Shown here in pieces: positions 7,315-15,862 of a stretch of 19,551 nt of DNA. Source of the stretch: Opitutia bacterium UBA7374. Its GTDB lineage: Bacteria; Verrucomicrobiota; Verrucomicrobiia; Opitutales; Coraliomargaritaceae. A program made the translations under genes and the position numbers. The stretch covers positions 1 through 19,551 of the forward strand of contig DKOA01000039.1 of NCBI GenBank assembly GCA_002469895.1, given 5' to 3'. Below the pieces are notes generated by a model. It was not told the DNA's origin, made no database searches, and saw only the letters and a list, made by a program, of their open reading frames with translations. Every line of letters starts with the position of its first letter. Positions within the stretch are counted from its first letter, which is position 1.

Positions 7315-7367
7315 GCTCTATGCCACCCTACTGTTAGCGGAGTTGGCAACTATCTTGGTTAAGCGAC

Positions 7368-8237
7368 TTACTGGCCGAATAGGTTTTTGATGCCCTGGAT
7401 CAATTCGGGTTCGACGGCTTCTTCCACCTCTTTTTTGAGCTTCTCGATTTCCTCATCCGCTTCATTGAGGAGAGCCTCCTGCTTCTGTCCGAGCGCTTGC
7501 TTCCCAAGAACTTCCAGGCCGGAAAGTGAGTTCTGTCCGAGTCCGGAAACGCCTGAACCGAGTTGACGGGTCACCTCAGTCAGTACGACCTTCAATACTT
7601 TGGCCAAAATCTCTTTGGTGCTACCGCTGTCAATGTCCTTCATCTCGATCTTTGGTATGGTAACCGAGGTGCCTGCCCCCATGAGGCCAACGTTTACCTG
7701 CAAGTCCTCAATGAGTAATTCGCGGATCAGTACTTTTTTTGATGACTTTTGCTCCGGCACTTGCTGTTGCTCTTGACTCGAGGCAACCGTAGCGGATTCC
7801 GCGGACGCGGCATTCCCGGTTTGATCGATTTCACTGGTGTCCGAGCGACCAAATGACTCCACATTTGCCAGCAGGCTTTTGAGATTGGAGCCGCGCAGGG
7901 TTTTTTCGTAGCTCATTTCCGGACTGCGAATATGGATTTTTTTAACGATTATTTCGTCCGACAGGAGCGATTTTGGCACTATTTCCAGATCGATCTGATT
8001 CAGCGAGAAGAGATGCTCTTCTTTATAGCCGTCGGGATTACCGATGTAGAGACCTTTCAGCGTGCTGCTGCCGGAGAGCAGTGAGAGGTCGACATGATCG
8101 AGCCTGACGGACGTCTGCGTAACTTGGGGACCAAAGGTTTCCACGGCTTTTGTAACCCAACCTGCCCCGAAGAAGAAGACGATGGCAAATACGGTGACTA
8201 CGAGAATAACCATCAAAATAAACAATTTCTTTATCAT
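7368..8237 (-). CDS. AsmA-like membrane-anchored protein of unknown function
   Basis: 289 residues from ATG 8237. An ATG at 8288 in frame would add 17 residues ahead of a clear membrane helix, so I prefer 8237. Residues 1-28 (MIKKLFILMVILVVTVFAIV and on) form one inner-membrane anchor. A domain at about 40-120 follows with VDLSLLSGSSTLKGLYIGNP and LEIVPKSLLSDEIIVKKIHI, the pattern of AsmA/DUF748-like proteins, which have a repeating beta structure facing the periplasm. A Ser/Gln-rich linker at about 130-160 and a charged helical tail (about 250-280) end it. Larger AsmA relatives are linked to envelope lipid homeostasis or transport; whether this short one shares that role is unknown. It is divergent from kdsD and convergent with the 31-residue gene. 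A TTGCTA-N18-TATACT promoter lies directly upstream. Confidence 0.75.
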   Translation of the reverse strand: MIKKLFILMVILVVTVFAIVFFFGAGWVTKAVETFGPQVTQTSVRLDHVDLSLLSGSSTLKGLYIGNPDGYKEEHLFSLNQIDLEIVPKSLLSDEIIVKKIHIRSPEMSYEKTLRGSNLKSLLANVESFGRSDTSEIDQTGNAASAESATVASSQEQQQVPEQKSSKKVLIRELLIEDLQVNVGLMGAGTSVTIPKIEMKDIDSGSTKEILAKVLKVVLTEVTRQLGSGVSGLGQNSLSGLEVLGKQALGQKQEALLNEADEEIEKLKKEVEEAVEPELIQGIKNLFGQ

Positions 8238-8246
8238 AGAAGCCAG

Positions 8247-8276
8247 AGTATAGAAGTATAGACCCTGCTTTAGCAA
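8247..8276 (-). promoter_or_regulatory. Candidate sigma70-type promoter of the AsmA-like gene
   Basis: On the minus strand, TTGCTA (8276-8271), an 18-bp spacer and TATACT (8252-8247). Initiation about seven bases after the -10 would give a leader of only a few bases before ATG 8237, a nearly leaderless mRNA. A second TATACT (8260-8255) is too close to the -35 to pair with it. Confidence 0.35.
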
Positions 8277-8367
8277 CAGTGGATTCACCTATTTATTGGT
8301 GCTTCGGCTGCATCCAAAGTGCTGCTTAAGCTTTACCTCAGGAGTCAGGGGTCTTAACAAGGTGTGG

Positions 8368-9357
8368 ATGAATGTAGAAAATCAGCGCGATCACCTCTCG
8401 GTCGGTCACCGTGCCATGCTCGCTGAAGCAGCCGCGATTACAGCAGCGGCAAATCGCTTGGACGCGAGCTTTGATCAGGCAGTGGAAACTTTGCTCGCTA
8501 GCAAATCCAAGGTGATCATCTGCGGCATCGGCAAGTCCGGGCATATCGGGGCTAAGTTAGCGGCGACATTTTCCAGTTGTGGGCTGCCGGCTGTCTTTCT
8601 CCATGCAGCGGAGGCGCTTCATGGCGATCTGGGGGTATACCAGCCGGGTGACCCCACCATCGTACTTTCTAAAAGTGGGAGCACAGCAGAGGTGCTCCGT
8701 CTGATGCCGGTCTTCCGCAAGTTTGCGTCGCCCGTTGTGGCAATTGTTGGCAATATGGACTCCCCGCTTGCGCAGGCGGCTGATGTCGCTCTGGATGCCG
8801 GTGTTCTCGGCGAAGCGGATCCACTTGGTTTGATGCCGACCTCCAGTTCGACGGTGACTTTGGCGATTGGTGATGCCCTGGCTGCCGCTACCGTCGCGTC
8901 ACGCAATTTCACCAAAGAGCAGTTTGCCCAGTTTCATCCCGGCGGACAACTCGGGCGCAACCTGCTGCTATCGGTGGGCGAAGTCATGCAGCCGCTTGGA
9001 AAAATTGCGACTGCCCGGCTGGAGGACAGTGTACGCGAAGTTATTATCCGGATGTCGGAGCGCCCTCTTGGTGCAGCTTGTGTGATGGATGCTACGAATT
9101 CTTTGCTGGGCATCCTGACGGACGGTGATGTGCGCCGTTTGCTGGCGAAAGACGGGGAGGTACTTTCTTCCCCGGTAGGCGATTGTATGAGCGTTGAACC
9201 AATTTGCATTGTGCCGGAGACCAAGCTTGGTGAGGCCTTGCGCATCATGGAAGATCGGACTTCGCAGATTTCTGTTTTACCAGTAGTGGCCGAGGGTAGC
9301 CGAACTGTTCTGGGGCTGTTACGTCTACACGATGCTTATCAGCCCGGTCTGCTCTAA
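8368..9357 (+). CDS. kdsD: Arabinose-5-phosphate isomerase, KdsD/KpsF family
   Basis: 329 residues, almost the length of E. coli KdsD (328). The enzyme interconverts ribulose-5-phosphate and arabinose-5-phosphate, the first step to Kdo of lipopolysaccharide. The N-terminal SIS domain (about 30-180) has GIGKSGHIGAKLAATF, HAAEALHGDLG and SKSGSTAEVL; two CBS domains follow (about 205-262 and 272-329, with GILTDGDVRR in the first). A reading from 8296 exists, but ATG 8368 is preceded by AAGGTG at good distance and gives the family N-terminus. The gene is followed after 5 bp by an O-antigen-ligase-type gene, a sensible pairing. Other Kdo genes (kdsA, kdsB, kdsC) are not in the window, so they must lie elsewhere. 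Confidence 0.95.
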   Translation: MNVENQRDHLSVGHRAMLAEAAAITAAANRLDASFDQAVETLLASKSKVIICGIGKSGHIGAKLAATFSSCGLPAVFLHAAEALHGDLGVYQPGDPTIVLSKSGSTAEVLRLMPVFRKFASPVVAIVGNMDSPLAQAADVALDAGVLGEADPLGLMPTSSSTVTLAIGDALAAATVASRNFTKEQFAQFHPGGQLGRNLLLSVGEVMQPLGKIATARLEDSVREVIIRMSERPLGAACVMDATNSLLGILTDGDVRRLLAKDGEVLSSPVGDCMSVEPICIVPETKLGEALRIMEDRTSQISVLPVVAEGSRTVLGLLRLHDAYQPGLL

Positions 9358-9362
9358 GAGCG

Positions 9363-10829
9363 ATGGCAGTACCTCCGACAGCGCCTCGCGAATATGCGGT
9401 CTTGTTGATCGGCAGTATTACTTTGGCGGCCTCTGCCTGGATCTTTGGCGGCGTTGAGATGTGGTCGCTCCATACATTGCTGGTCGGTAGTGGGCTTACT
9501 TTTTTCCTTTCCATTTGTCCGCTGCCGAAGTCATGGAATGGGAGTGACGGGGAGCATGGGAACAAGAAAAATCTGGTTCGTTTATTTTGCTTTCCCGTGT
9601 TCTGGTTCGGCCTGTTTTTGCTCGGTTATATCCTCCTACAAGCATCCAATCCGGCGTGGGATTTTGAGCGGAGTGACCAGGGTTGGTGGGTCGAAGAGAT
9701 TGCGCATATCGACTGGCTGCCCTCCAGTGTAGAGGGTGAGTATGATCAGATGAGTGCCTTTCGGGCACTCGTCTCCTTTCTAGCCGCTTTTTTATTTGTA
9801 TGGGGCGTATGGGTTGGCATCCGCCGCCGCCGCAGCGCGCTTCTCATGCTCTGGACTCTAGCGCTAAGCGGTACTGCCATGGCGATGGTCGGGATTATTC
9901 AGAAGTTTGCCGGAGCGGATGCCGTGCTTTGGTCGATCAAGTCCTCAAATGAAAACTTTTGGGGAAGTTTCTACTACCGCAATCAGGCGGTTGCGTACCT
10001 TGTTCTGATTTTATCGGTCTCTGCCGTCCTATATTTTTATCACTACAATCGATCTGAAAAGACCGGTCAAAGTGGTGGTCCGCACCTGTTGCTTTTTACC
10101 ATGATTGCCCTGGTTTTTGCCTCTATCTGTTTGGCTTTATCGAGGGGCGGCATTCTCTTTGGTGGCATTTTCACGGTTGGCTTTCTTCTCCTCGCATTGC
10201 TTCGCTGGTTTTTTTCCTTTTCTACACAGCAGTCATTTTTCCTTACCCTAGCGGTGTTAATCTTATTTGGTGGAGCGGTTTGGGGATGTGTACGGATTGT
10301 CGACTTTGAGGCCATCCAAGATCGATTTGGCGATGTGGAAAATAGCCTACACAATGCGAGTCGGGATACGCGTGCATTGTGCACAAAGATCACTTGGAAG
10401 ATGGCGAAAGAGGAACAGGTCTTCGGTTGGGGCGCCGGATCATGGCGCTACATTTTCCCGATGTACCAAAAAAGCTACCCGAAGCTGTTCTATACCCACT
10501 ACAATAAAAAGAAAGGCTGGCTCGGGCGAAAATTTTTCAAGCAAGCACACAACGACATCGTGCAGTATTTTTTTGAGCTTGGGATCGTGGGTTCAGTCTT
10601 TCTCTTGCTTAGCTTCCTCTACTGGGTCTTCAAACTGCTTTTTTACTCGGCGGGAAACCGCTTCAGCGCAGCGATCCTTCTGCTGGGCCTGCTGATGGCT
10701 TTTGGCCACGCCTTTGTCGAATTTATTTTCCAGAGTCCGGCGTACTGGCTGGCCCTAAATGGACTGTTTTGCGTCGCTGTAAAGTTAATCGTTCTTGAAC
10801 ACCAGCGGATCTATAGATCGGCCAGATAG
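9363..10829 (+). CDS. O-antigen ligase/polymerase family membrane protein (Wzy_C)
   Basis: 488 residues with about ten or more predicted membrane helices. The centre carries LALSRGGILFGG (Ser260, Arg261), and a large periplasmic loop at about 330-400 ends in QAHNDIVQYFFELGIVG (His396, Asp398); both match the Wzy_C domain of O-antigen ligases (WaaL) and polymerases, where the Arg and His are key. Such proteins join or polymerise undecaprenyl-linked glycans on the periplasmic face. The loop before His396 is unusually rich in Lys, Tyr and Trp. The start (ATG 9363) is 5 bp after the kdsD stop, suggesting translational coupling. Ligase and polymerase cannot be told apart by motif, so no symbol is given. 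The last 19 bp overlap the end of the convergent LOG gene. Confidence 0.85.
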   Translation: MAVPPTAPREYAVLLIGSITLAASAWIFGGVEMWSLHTLLVGSGLTFFLSICPLPKSWNGSDGEHGNKKNLVRLFCFPVFWFGLFLLGYILLQASNPAWDFERSDQGWWVEEIAHIDWLPSSVEGEYDQMSAFRALVSFLAAFLFVWGVWVGIRRRRSALLMLWTLALSGTAMAMVGIIQKFAGADAVLWSIKSSNENFWGSFYYRNQAVAYLVLILSVSAVLYFYHYNRSEKTGQSGGPHLLLFTMIALVFASICLALSRGGILFGGIFTVGFLLLALLRWFFSFSTQQSFFLTLAVLILFGGAVWGCVRIVDFEAIQDRFGDVENSLHNASRDTRALCTKITWKMAKEEQVFGWGAGSWRYIFPMYQKSYPKLFYTHYNKKKGWLGRKFFKQAHNDIVQYFFELGIVGSVFLLLSFLYWVFKLLFYSAGNRFSAAILLLGLLMAFGHAFVEFIFQSPAYWLALNGLFCVAVKLIVLEHQRIYRSAR

Positions 10830-11665
10830 CGCTGTGTCAGATGCTTGACGAGAAAGTCTTTGGCCTCCTCGACATCATCGACGAGGTGAATGAGGTCGAG
10901 GTCTTCCGGTGAGATGGTTCCCCAGCGGACGAGCGCATCAAAATCAACAATCTCTTCCCAGAACTCGCGGCCAAAGAGTACAATCGGCGGGATCGGTTCT
11001 GTCTTGTCGGTTTGTACTAGAGTCAGCGTTTCAAATAATTCATCCAGTGTGCCAAACCCTCCGGGAAAGGCGACCAGCGCTTTGGCCATATGTACGAACC
11101 AGTATTTACGGGTAAAGAAGTAGTGAAATTCAAATTTCAGCTCATCCGGGATATGGCCGTTCACGGTTTGCTCAAAAGGCAGGCTGATCCCCAAACCGAC
11201 GGTTTTGCCGCCCGCTCGAGTTGCCCCTTCGTTTGCCGCTTTCATGATTCCCGGACCACCCCCCGAGCAAATTACAAATTGCTCCCGCTGGGCTTTAGGC
11301 AAACTAAGTGACCAGCGTGTCAGGCTATCCGCCAATTCGGCCGCGGCATCATAGTACTTTGCCGTGCGTTGGTTGCAGCGGGCGAAATGCAAACGGCGAG
11401 CTTCCTCCTTCGTCGGGTTGTCCGGATCCCTCACGGCAGCCTCCGCTTCCGCCAGATCGGCTGCGGCTTTCGCCGGCGGGCGGGTGCGAGCCGAGCCGAA
11501 CATGACGACCGTGCCGGTGACTCCGGCCGCATCAAATCGCTGCCCCGGCTCAATTAACTCACAGAGCACGCGGATTTCGCGCGCTGCGGAACTGTTTAGA
11601 AAATCCGAATTTTTGTAGGCTTTAGCCGGCCAGCCGGCTTTTTCACTTGGATTATTTCGATTCAC
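10811..11665 (-). CDS. LOG-family protein (TIGR00730, nucleoside monophosphate phosphoribohydrolase-like)
   Basis: 284 residues from GTG 11665. A reading to ATG 11788 exists, but its first 41 residues look non-coding and AGGG sits just before the GTG. The N-terminus KAYKNSDFLNSSAAREIRVL and the Rossmann-type core are typical of the longer LOG-like proteins. The two signatures are present: SGGGPGIMKAANEGA and PGGFGTLDELFE, the PGG-x-GT-x2-E motif. Characterised members remove ribose-5-phosphate from nucleoside monophosphates (in plants, to activate cytokinins); many annotations as lysine decarboxylase are wrong. The substrate here is unknown. Its last 19 bp overlap the ligase gene tail to tail; it is divergent from smc with a 141-bp spacer. 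Confidence 0.9.
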   Translation of the reverse strand: MNRNNPSEKAGWPAKAYKNSDFLNSSAAREIRVLCELIEPGQRFDAAGVTGTVVMFGSARTRPPAKAAADLAEAEAAVRDPDNPTKEEARRLHFARCNQRTAKYYDAAAELADSLTRWSLSLPKAQREQFVICSGGGPGIMKAANEGATRAGGKTVGLGISLPFEQTVNGHIPDELKFEFHYFFTRKYWFVHMAKALVAFPGGFGTLDELFETLTLVQTDKTEPIPPIVLFGREFWEEIVDFDALVRWGTISPEDLDLIHLVDDVEEAKDFLVKHLTQRYLADL

Positions 11666-11806
11666 GAGAACCCTGTGTGCAGGATAAAAAACAATTTGGC
11701 AAACGCGGTTTTGCAGACAACTGTGTGCGGACTTGTTTTTTGGATTGCGGAAGCCCCTTCGGCAACCCCACTTTCTTTTCGACAGCACCTTCCCGTAATT
11801 TGATTC
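11666..11806. promoter_or_regulatory. Divergent spacer between the LOG gene and smc
   Basis: 141 bp that should carry promoters for both flanking genes. I found no box pair I trust: TTGGCA near 11697 and TTGCAG near 11721 lack a good -10 at 16-18 bp on the plus strand. A small GAAG-CCC-CTTC hairpin lies near 11750. No Shine-Dalgarno precedes the smc ATG (TAATTTGATTC). Confidence 0.3.
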
Positions 11807-14800
11807 ATGTATCTCAAAGAGATTGTAATAAGTGGCTTTAAAAGCTTTGCCGATCGCACCCGTCTTGACTTAAGGCATGGCATTACTGCTGTCGTTGGGC
11901 CCAATGGATGCGGCAAAAGTAATATTGTTGATGCCATACGCTGGGTACTTGGCGAACAGAGCGCTAAAGCCCTCCGCGGTGGTTCGATGCAGGACGTTAT
12001 CTTTGAGGGCACCGATAAGCGCAAAGCACTGCCATATTGTGAGGTAGCGCTGACTTTTACTGATTGTGAAGCGGAATTGGGCACTGCTTTTAACGAAGTC
12101 TGTATTTCTCGCCGTGTTTCCCGCGAGGGCGGCAGCGATTATTACATCAATGGCAAAGCCTCCCGCCTGAAGGACATACAGCGACTCTTTGCCAACACCG
12201 GCGTCGGTCGTGTCTCTTATTCTTTTATGCTGCAGGGGCAGATTGACCAAATCCTTTCGACCAACCCTGCGGAGCGCCGCACCATTTTTGAAGAAGCTGC
12301 CGGAATCACTCTTTACAAAGCACAGCGCAAAGAAGCGCTGAATAAGCTGGCTCTGGTTGATGCCAATCTCGCTCGCGTGACCGATGTGATCGAGGAGGTC
12401 GGTCGTCAAATCGGGACTCTCAAGCGGCAGGCATCTAAGGCGCTTCGCTATCAACGGATTCACCATCGCCTGACCCACCTCGATTTGGCTAATAGTGCGT
12501 ACCGTTACGCTGGCCTCTATAAGTCCTTATCGGACCAGGCGGCCGAGGCTGAAGCGAGCCGGAGCGAGCTGGAAGCACGCACGGAATCGCTTTCTTCGGA
12601 TGAGGCATCCTTAACTGAATTGCGTGCCAGCCGTGCTGAGCGATTCGAAAAGATGCAGGATCTTCAGCAGCGCATCTACAACTTGCGCTCGGAGAAGGAG
12701 AATGCGACCAACCAGTCGGAATTTGCCGAGATCCGCTGCAAAGATATTGAGGCTCGCATCGCTGAATGCGAGCGAGAGATCAAGGAACTTGAATCCCGCA
12801 AGTCCGATCTGTCCCGTCGGGCAGAAAACGAAGCGGAAAATAAACAGCTGCAACTCGATGTGGTCGATAACTCCGACCGTTTTTTTAAGGAGCAGAGCGA
12901 TGAACTTCTGCGTTCGCAAGATGCCCTTGGAGAACTGGAGTCTCGTTTGCTGGCGCGTCGCCAGGACATTCTATTGGCGGAAAATAGGATCAGCCGAGCC
13001 CGCTCCAACTGCACCACGCTGGAGGTTGAGCTTAAGACCTATCAGGTAAAGCACGCTTCCTTCACCGAGGCGGATTTCAGTCTGACTGAACAATCCAAGG
13101 TGCTGGAAAGCGAGCAAGCCACCGTACGGCACACTTTAGCGAAGCGGCGGGAGGCGGTTGCCGCTGCTGAGACTGCGGTGGAGACGGCCCGCCAATCGTC
13201 TAAAGATGAATTGTCCCGCTTCCGCAGCCTGCAGGAGGCCATGCAGGAGCAGGATCGTGGTATCGCCCGCCAGTCTGCACAGCTCAATGTGCTGGAAGGC
13301 CTACAAGCTAAATTTGAAGGGTTTGGCGAGGGGGCAAAGGCTCTCCTTGGCAATAAACTGGAAGACCTGGTCGCGGGTGACGCGATTACCGTTCTTTCCA
13401 AAGAGTTGAAGATCCCGCCGGCCCATACAAAGAACGTTGAGGCCCTTCTCGGCTCTGCTGCAGAAGCGCTCTATGTGGGTAGTTCCGACAAGGCGCTGCG
13501 CATTCTGGGTAAGCTGGGGGCCGAAAAACTTGGACGCGCTTGCTTGCAGACCGATTTACCGGTGTCGAATACGCCGGTGCCTGCAGACCTGCCCTCCGGC
13601 ATCGTTGAGGCGGCCTCAGTTGTCCTCCCGCGTGATCCCGAATTAGCAGAGCCGGTAAAGAATTTACTGTCGGGTTGCTACCTGACCCATAGCCTGGAGG
13701 CGTTTGTCGCCTACTGGAGAGAACATCCCGGATTTCGCTTTTTAATGGCCGCTACTGCGAGCGGGGAAATTATTGACTGTCGCGGGCTCGTTCACGGCGG
13801 GGAGGACTCCGGAGCGAAAGCATCTTCGGTCCTCGAACGGGAGGCTGAAATCCGCACCCTTCGCTCTTCGATTACAGAAAACCGTAAGGAGCTGAAGCGT
13901 CAGAGTGAGCAAGCTAGTGAGCTGGATGAAAATTGCCATGCTGCGGAAGCTGCCCTGGAAGATTGCCGACGCAAATATAGCGAGCTTTCTAATGAAGTCG
14001 CGGCACTCATCGCGGAAGAGCGCGCCATAACCGCGAAGATAGAGGATAACGCACAGGCCCGTCACCAGACGACTGAATCGCTTGCCGAGCTGGACGCCAG
14101 TCACAACGATTCAATAGAAGCCCTTGAATCGGCTCGTGTTGAGTTGTCGGCTGCGGAGCGAGGACTGGTCGAGGAGCGCCAAGGGGGCAGTGATTTAGAG
14201 CTGGCCATTGATGAAGCGCGGAAGATGCGTGATAACAAGCGTGAGGCACTTTCTGACGTACGCCTGGAACTGGCGGAGAAAAAACAGCGACTGGAATCCC
14301 TCGATCGGGCTCTGGGGGAAGCGGAACGCGAGTCTACCAATCTGCAAGATCGCATCTTACAGCGCAATCAGGAGATCGACAGCCTCCATGAACAAACCCG
14401 CAAGCTCCGCGAGGGTGCGGGCGAGCAGGTGGGAAGGGCGGCGGAGTTGGAGCGTACCCTTGGAGTCGCTACTGATGAGATTGAAAAGGATCGCCAAGCG
14501 GTACTCGATATGGACAACCGGATTGCCGGAATTGACGGGGTTTTAGCGAAGCGTCGCAACGAGACCCGCGCTCTTGAACAGGCCCTCACCAAGGTGGAGG
14601 TGCGCCTCGCAGAAGAACGTTCCCAGTGCAGCTTTATCGAGTCTTCCGTTCAGGATAGCTATCAACTGGAGATCAGCCAGATTGACTGGCGCACTGAATA
14701 CTGGCGTGCCTGCATGGAGTTTGAAAAGCGTGTTAATCTCGATGAACTGGATGATCCGGACAAGATCATTGCCCGCCCCAAAGAGGACCAACGAGAGCCG

Positions 14801-15514
14801 ACAGAAGAAGAACTCGATGCATTGGAAGCGCCTGAATGGGAAACTGTGGGTGAAGAAGTGAAAGATCTGAAGGGGCGTATTGCGAGTATGGGTCCGGTCA
14901 ATCTAGATGCGATTGGGGAATACGCTGATTTGAAAGAGAGACACGACTTCCTCAAAGGGCAGAGCGAGGATCTTTGGAATTCGAAAAACGCTCTGATCCA
15001 GACGATTGATGAAATCAATGAGACTTCGCAGACTCTCTTCCGCGATACTTTTGAACAAGTGCGCAAGAATTTTGCTTTTACTTATTCCAAGCTTTCTGGC
15101 GGAGGAGAATCGGACCTGAAGTTGATCGATTCAGAGGACCCGCTGGAGTCAGGCATTGAGATTATTGCCCGTCCTCCGGGGACCCGCCTGAAAAGTGTCA
15201 GCCTGCTCTCCGGCGGTCAGCGAACGATGGCCGCAGTTGCCTTGCTGTTCGCCATTTACATTGTCAAGCCGAGTCCCTTCTGCGTGCTTGACGAGATCGA
15301 TGCGGCATTGGATGACGCCAACATTGGTCGCTTTTGCGAGACCCTGCACGGATTTACTGATAAATCCCAGTTCCTCATCATCACCCATAACAAGCGCACA
15401 ATTTCCAATGCGGATACTGTGTTTGGGGTGACAATGCCGGAGAAGGGGGTCTCTACTCTGATTTCCATGCGTTTTAGTAAGGAGACCAACGCCCCTGAAA
15501 TGGCGGGTTTCTAA
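11807..15514 (+). CDS. smc: Chromosome segregation ATPase SMC
   Basis: 1235 residues, a full bacterial SMC. The N-terminal head starts MYLKEIVISGFKSFADRTRL with Walker A GPNGCGKSN at 31-39. A long coiled coil runs from about 170 to 500, the hinge spans about 503-668 (FEGFGEGAKALL to VHGGEDSGA), and the returning coil runs about 675-1020. The C-terminal head has the signature LSGGQ (1134-1138), Walker B with CVLDEID (1159-1165) and the D-loop AALDDAN, then ITHNKRT. SMC dimers, with ScpA and ScpB, compact and separate chromosomes by DNA loop extrusion. Most bacterial SMCs read LSGGEK at the signature; here it is LSGGQRT, as in general ABC ATPases. ATG 11807 has no Shine-Dalgarno but gives the exact family N-terminus. 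scpA and scpB are not in the window. A small zinc-ribbon gene follows after 24 bp. Confidence 0.97.
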   Translation: MYLKEIVISGFKSFADRTRLDLRHGITAVVGPNGCGKSNIVDAIRWVLGEQSAKALRGGSMQDVIFEGTDKRKALPYCEVALTFTDCEAELGTAFNEVCISRRVSREGGSDYYINGKASRLKDIQRLFANTGVGRVSYSFMLQGQIDQILSTNPAERRTIFEEAAGITLYKAQRKEALNKLALVDANLARVTDVIEEVGRQIGTLKRQASKALRYQRIHHRLTHLDLANSAYRYAGLYKSLSDQAAEAEASRSELEARTESLSSDEASLTELRASRAERFEKMQDLQQRIYNLRSEKENATNQSEFAEIRCKDIEARIAECEREIKELESRKSDLSRRAENEAENKQLQLDVVDNSDRFFKEQSDELLRSQDALGELESRLLARRQDILLAENRISRARSNCTTLEVELKTYQVKHASFTEADFSLTEQSKVLESEQATVRHTLAKRREAVAAAETAVETARQSSKDELSRFRSLQEAMQEQDRGIARQSAQLNVLEGLQAKFEGFGEGAKALLGNKLEDLVAGDAITVLSKELKIPPAHTKNVEALLGSAAEALYVGSSDKALRILGKLGAEKLGRACLQTDLPVSNTPVPADLPSGIVEAASVVLPRDPELAEPVKNLLSGCYLTHSLEAFVAYWREHPGFRFLMAATASGEIIDCRGLVHGGEDSGAKASSVLEREAEIRTLRSSITENRKELKRQSEQASELDENCHAAEAALEDCRRKYSELSNEVAALIAEERAITAKIEDNAQARHQTTESLAELDASHNDSIEALESARVELSAAERGLVEERQGGSDLELAIDEARKMRDNKREALSDVRLELAEKKQRLESLDRALGEAERESTNLQDRILQRNQEIDSLHEQTRKLREGAGEQVGRAAELERTLGVATDEIEKDRQAVLDMDNRIAGIDGVLAKRRNETRALEQALTKVEVRLAEERSQCSFIESSVQDSYQLEISQIDWRTEYWRACMEFEKRVNLDELDDPDKIIARPKEDQREPTEEELDALEAPEWETVGEEVKDLKGRIASMGPVNLDAIGEYADLKERHDFLKGQSEDLWNSKNALIQTIDEINETSQTLFRDTFEQVRKNFAFTYSKLSGGGESDLKLIDSEDPLESGIEIIARPPGTRLKSVSLLSGGQRTMAAVALLFAIYIVKPSPFCVLDEIDAALDDANIGRFCETLHGFTDKSQFLIITHNKRTISNADTVFGVTMPEKGVSTLISMRFSKETNAPEMAGF

Positions 15515-15538
15515 TCTTGCATTTGATCCCCCAACGTT

Positions 15539-15772
15539 GTGATCCCACTGGATGTCATTACCTTTTATCTCCTCTACACCGGGGTCGGCCTCTTGTTCGT
15601 CTTCGGCCTCTGGATATACTTTGATCAAAAAGACAAGCAGCGCCTAATCCCTCGCCAATCTAAAGTGATCTTCCACTGTATCAAATGCAGCCAAATCTAT
15701 ACAGGTGCTCACGGCAGCGAAGAGGGGGAATGCCCCCGCTGCCATTTCAACAATTCACGTCTGCGTTTCTAG
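15539..15772 (+). CDS. Small membrane protein with zinc ribbon, downstream of smc
   Basis: 77 residues starting with GTG 15539, 24 bp after smc. One N-terminal membrane helix (about 6-28) is followed by a basic linker and a zinc ribbon: Cys47-x2-Cys50 and Cys65-x2-Cys68, with CIKCSQIY and GECPRCHFNN. The cysteine pairs make it a real protein rather than a chance ORF. I do not recognise a named family. It would sit in the inner membrane with the ribbon probably in the cytoplasm (basic residues after the helix). It shares a direction and perhaps a transcript with smc; whether they work together is open. No Shine-Dalgarno precedes the GTG, so a different start is possible. Confidence 0.72.
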   Translation: MIPLDVITFYLLYTGVGLLFVFGLWIYFDQKDKQRLIPRQSKVIFHCIKCSQIYTGAHGSEEGECPRCHFNNSRLRF

Positions 15773-15862
15773 CATGCTTTTTTTGCTCTGGCGCAAAGAG
15801 TGCTTGCTTTAGGGCGTTCCTTCGAGACTCCTTAAGAATACTCACCAAAACTGAACAGACTC

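Noticed and set aside
11666..11788. N-terminal extension of the LOG gene to ATG 11788
   Set aside because: The added residues do not look like protein, and GTG 11665 has AGGG upstream and gives the usual N-terminus.
15771..15815. AGCATGCT plus T7 after the zinc-ribbon gene as an intrinsic terminator
   Set aside because: The palindrome has no room for a loop, and other foldings give only short stems without a following T tract.
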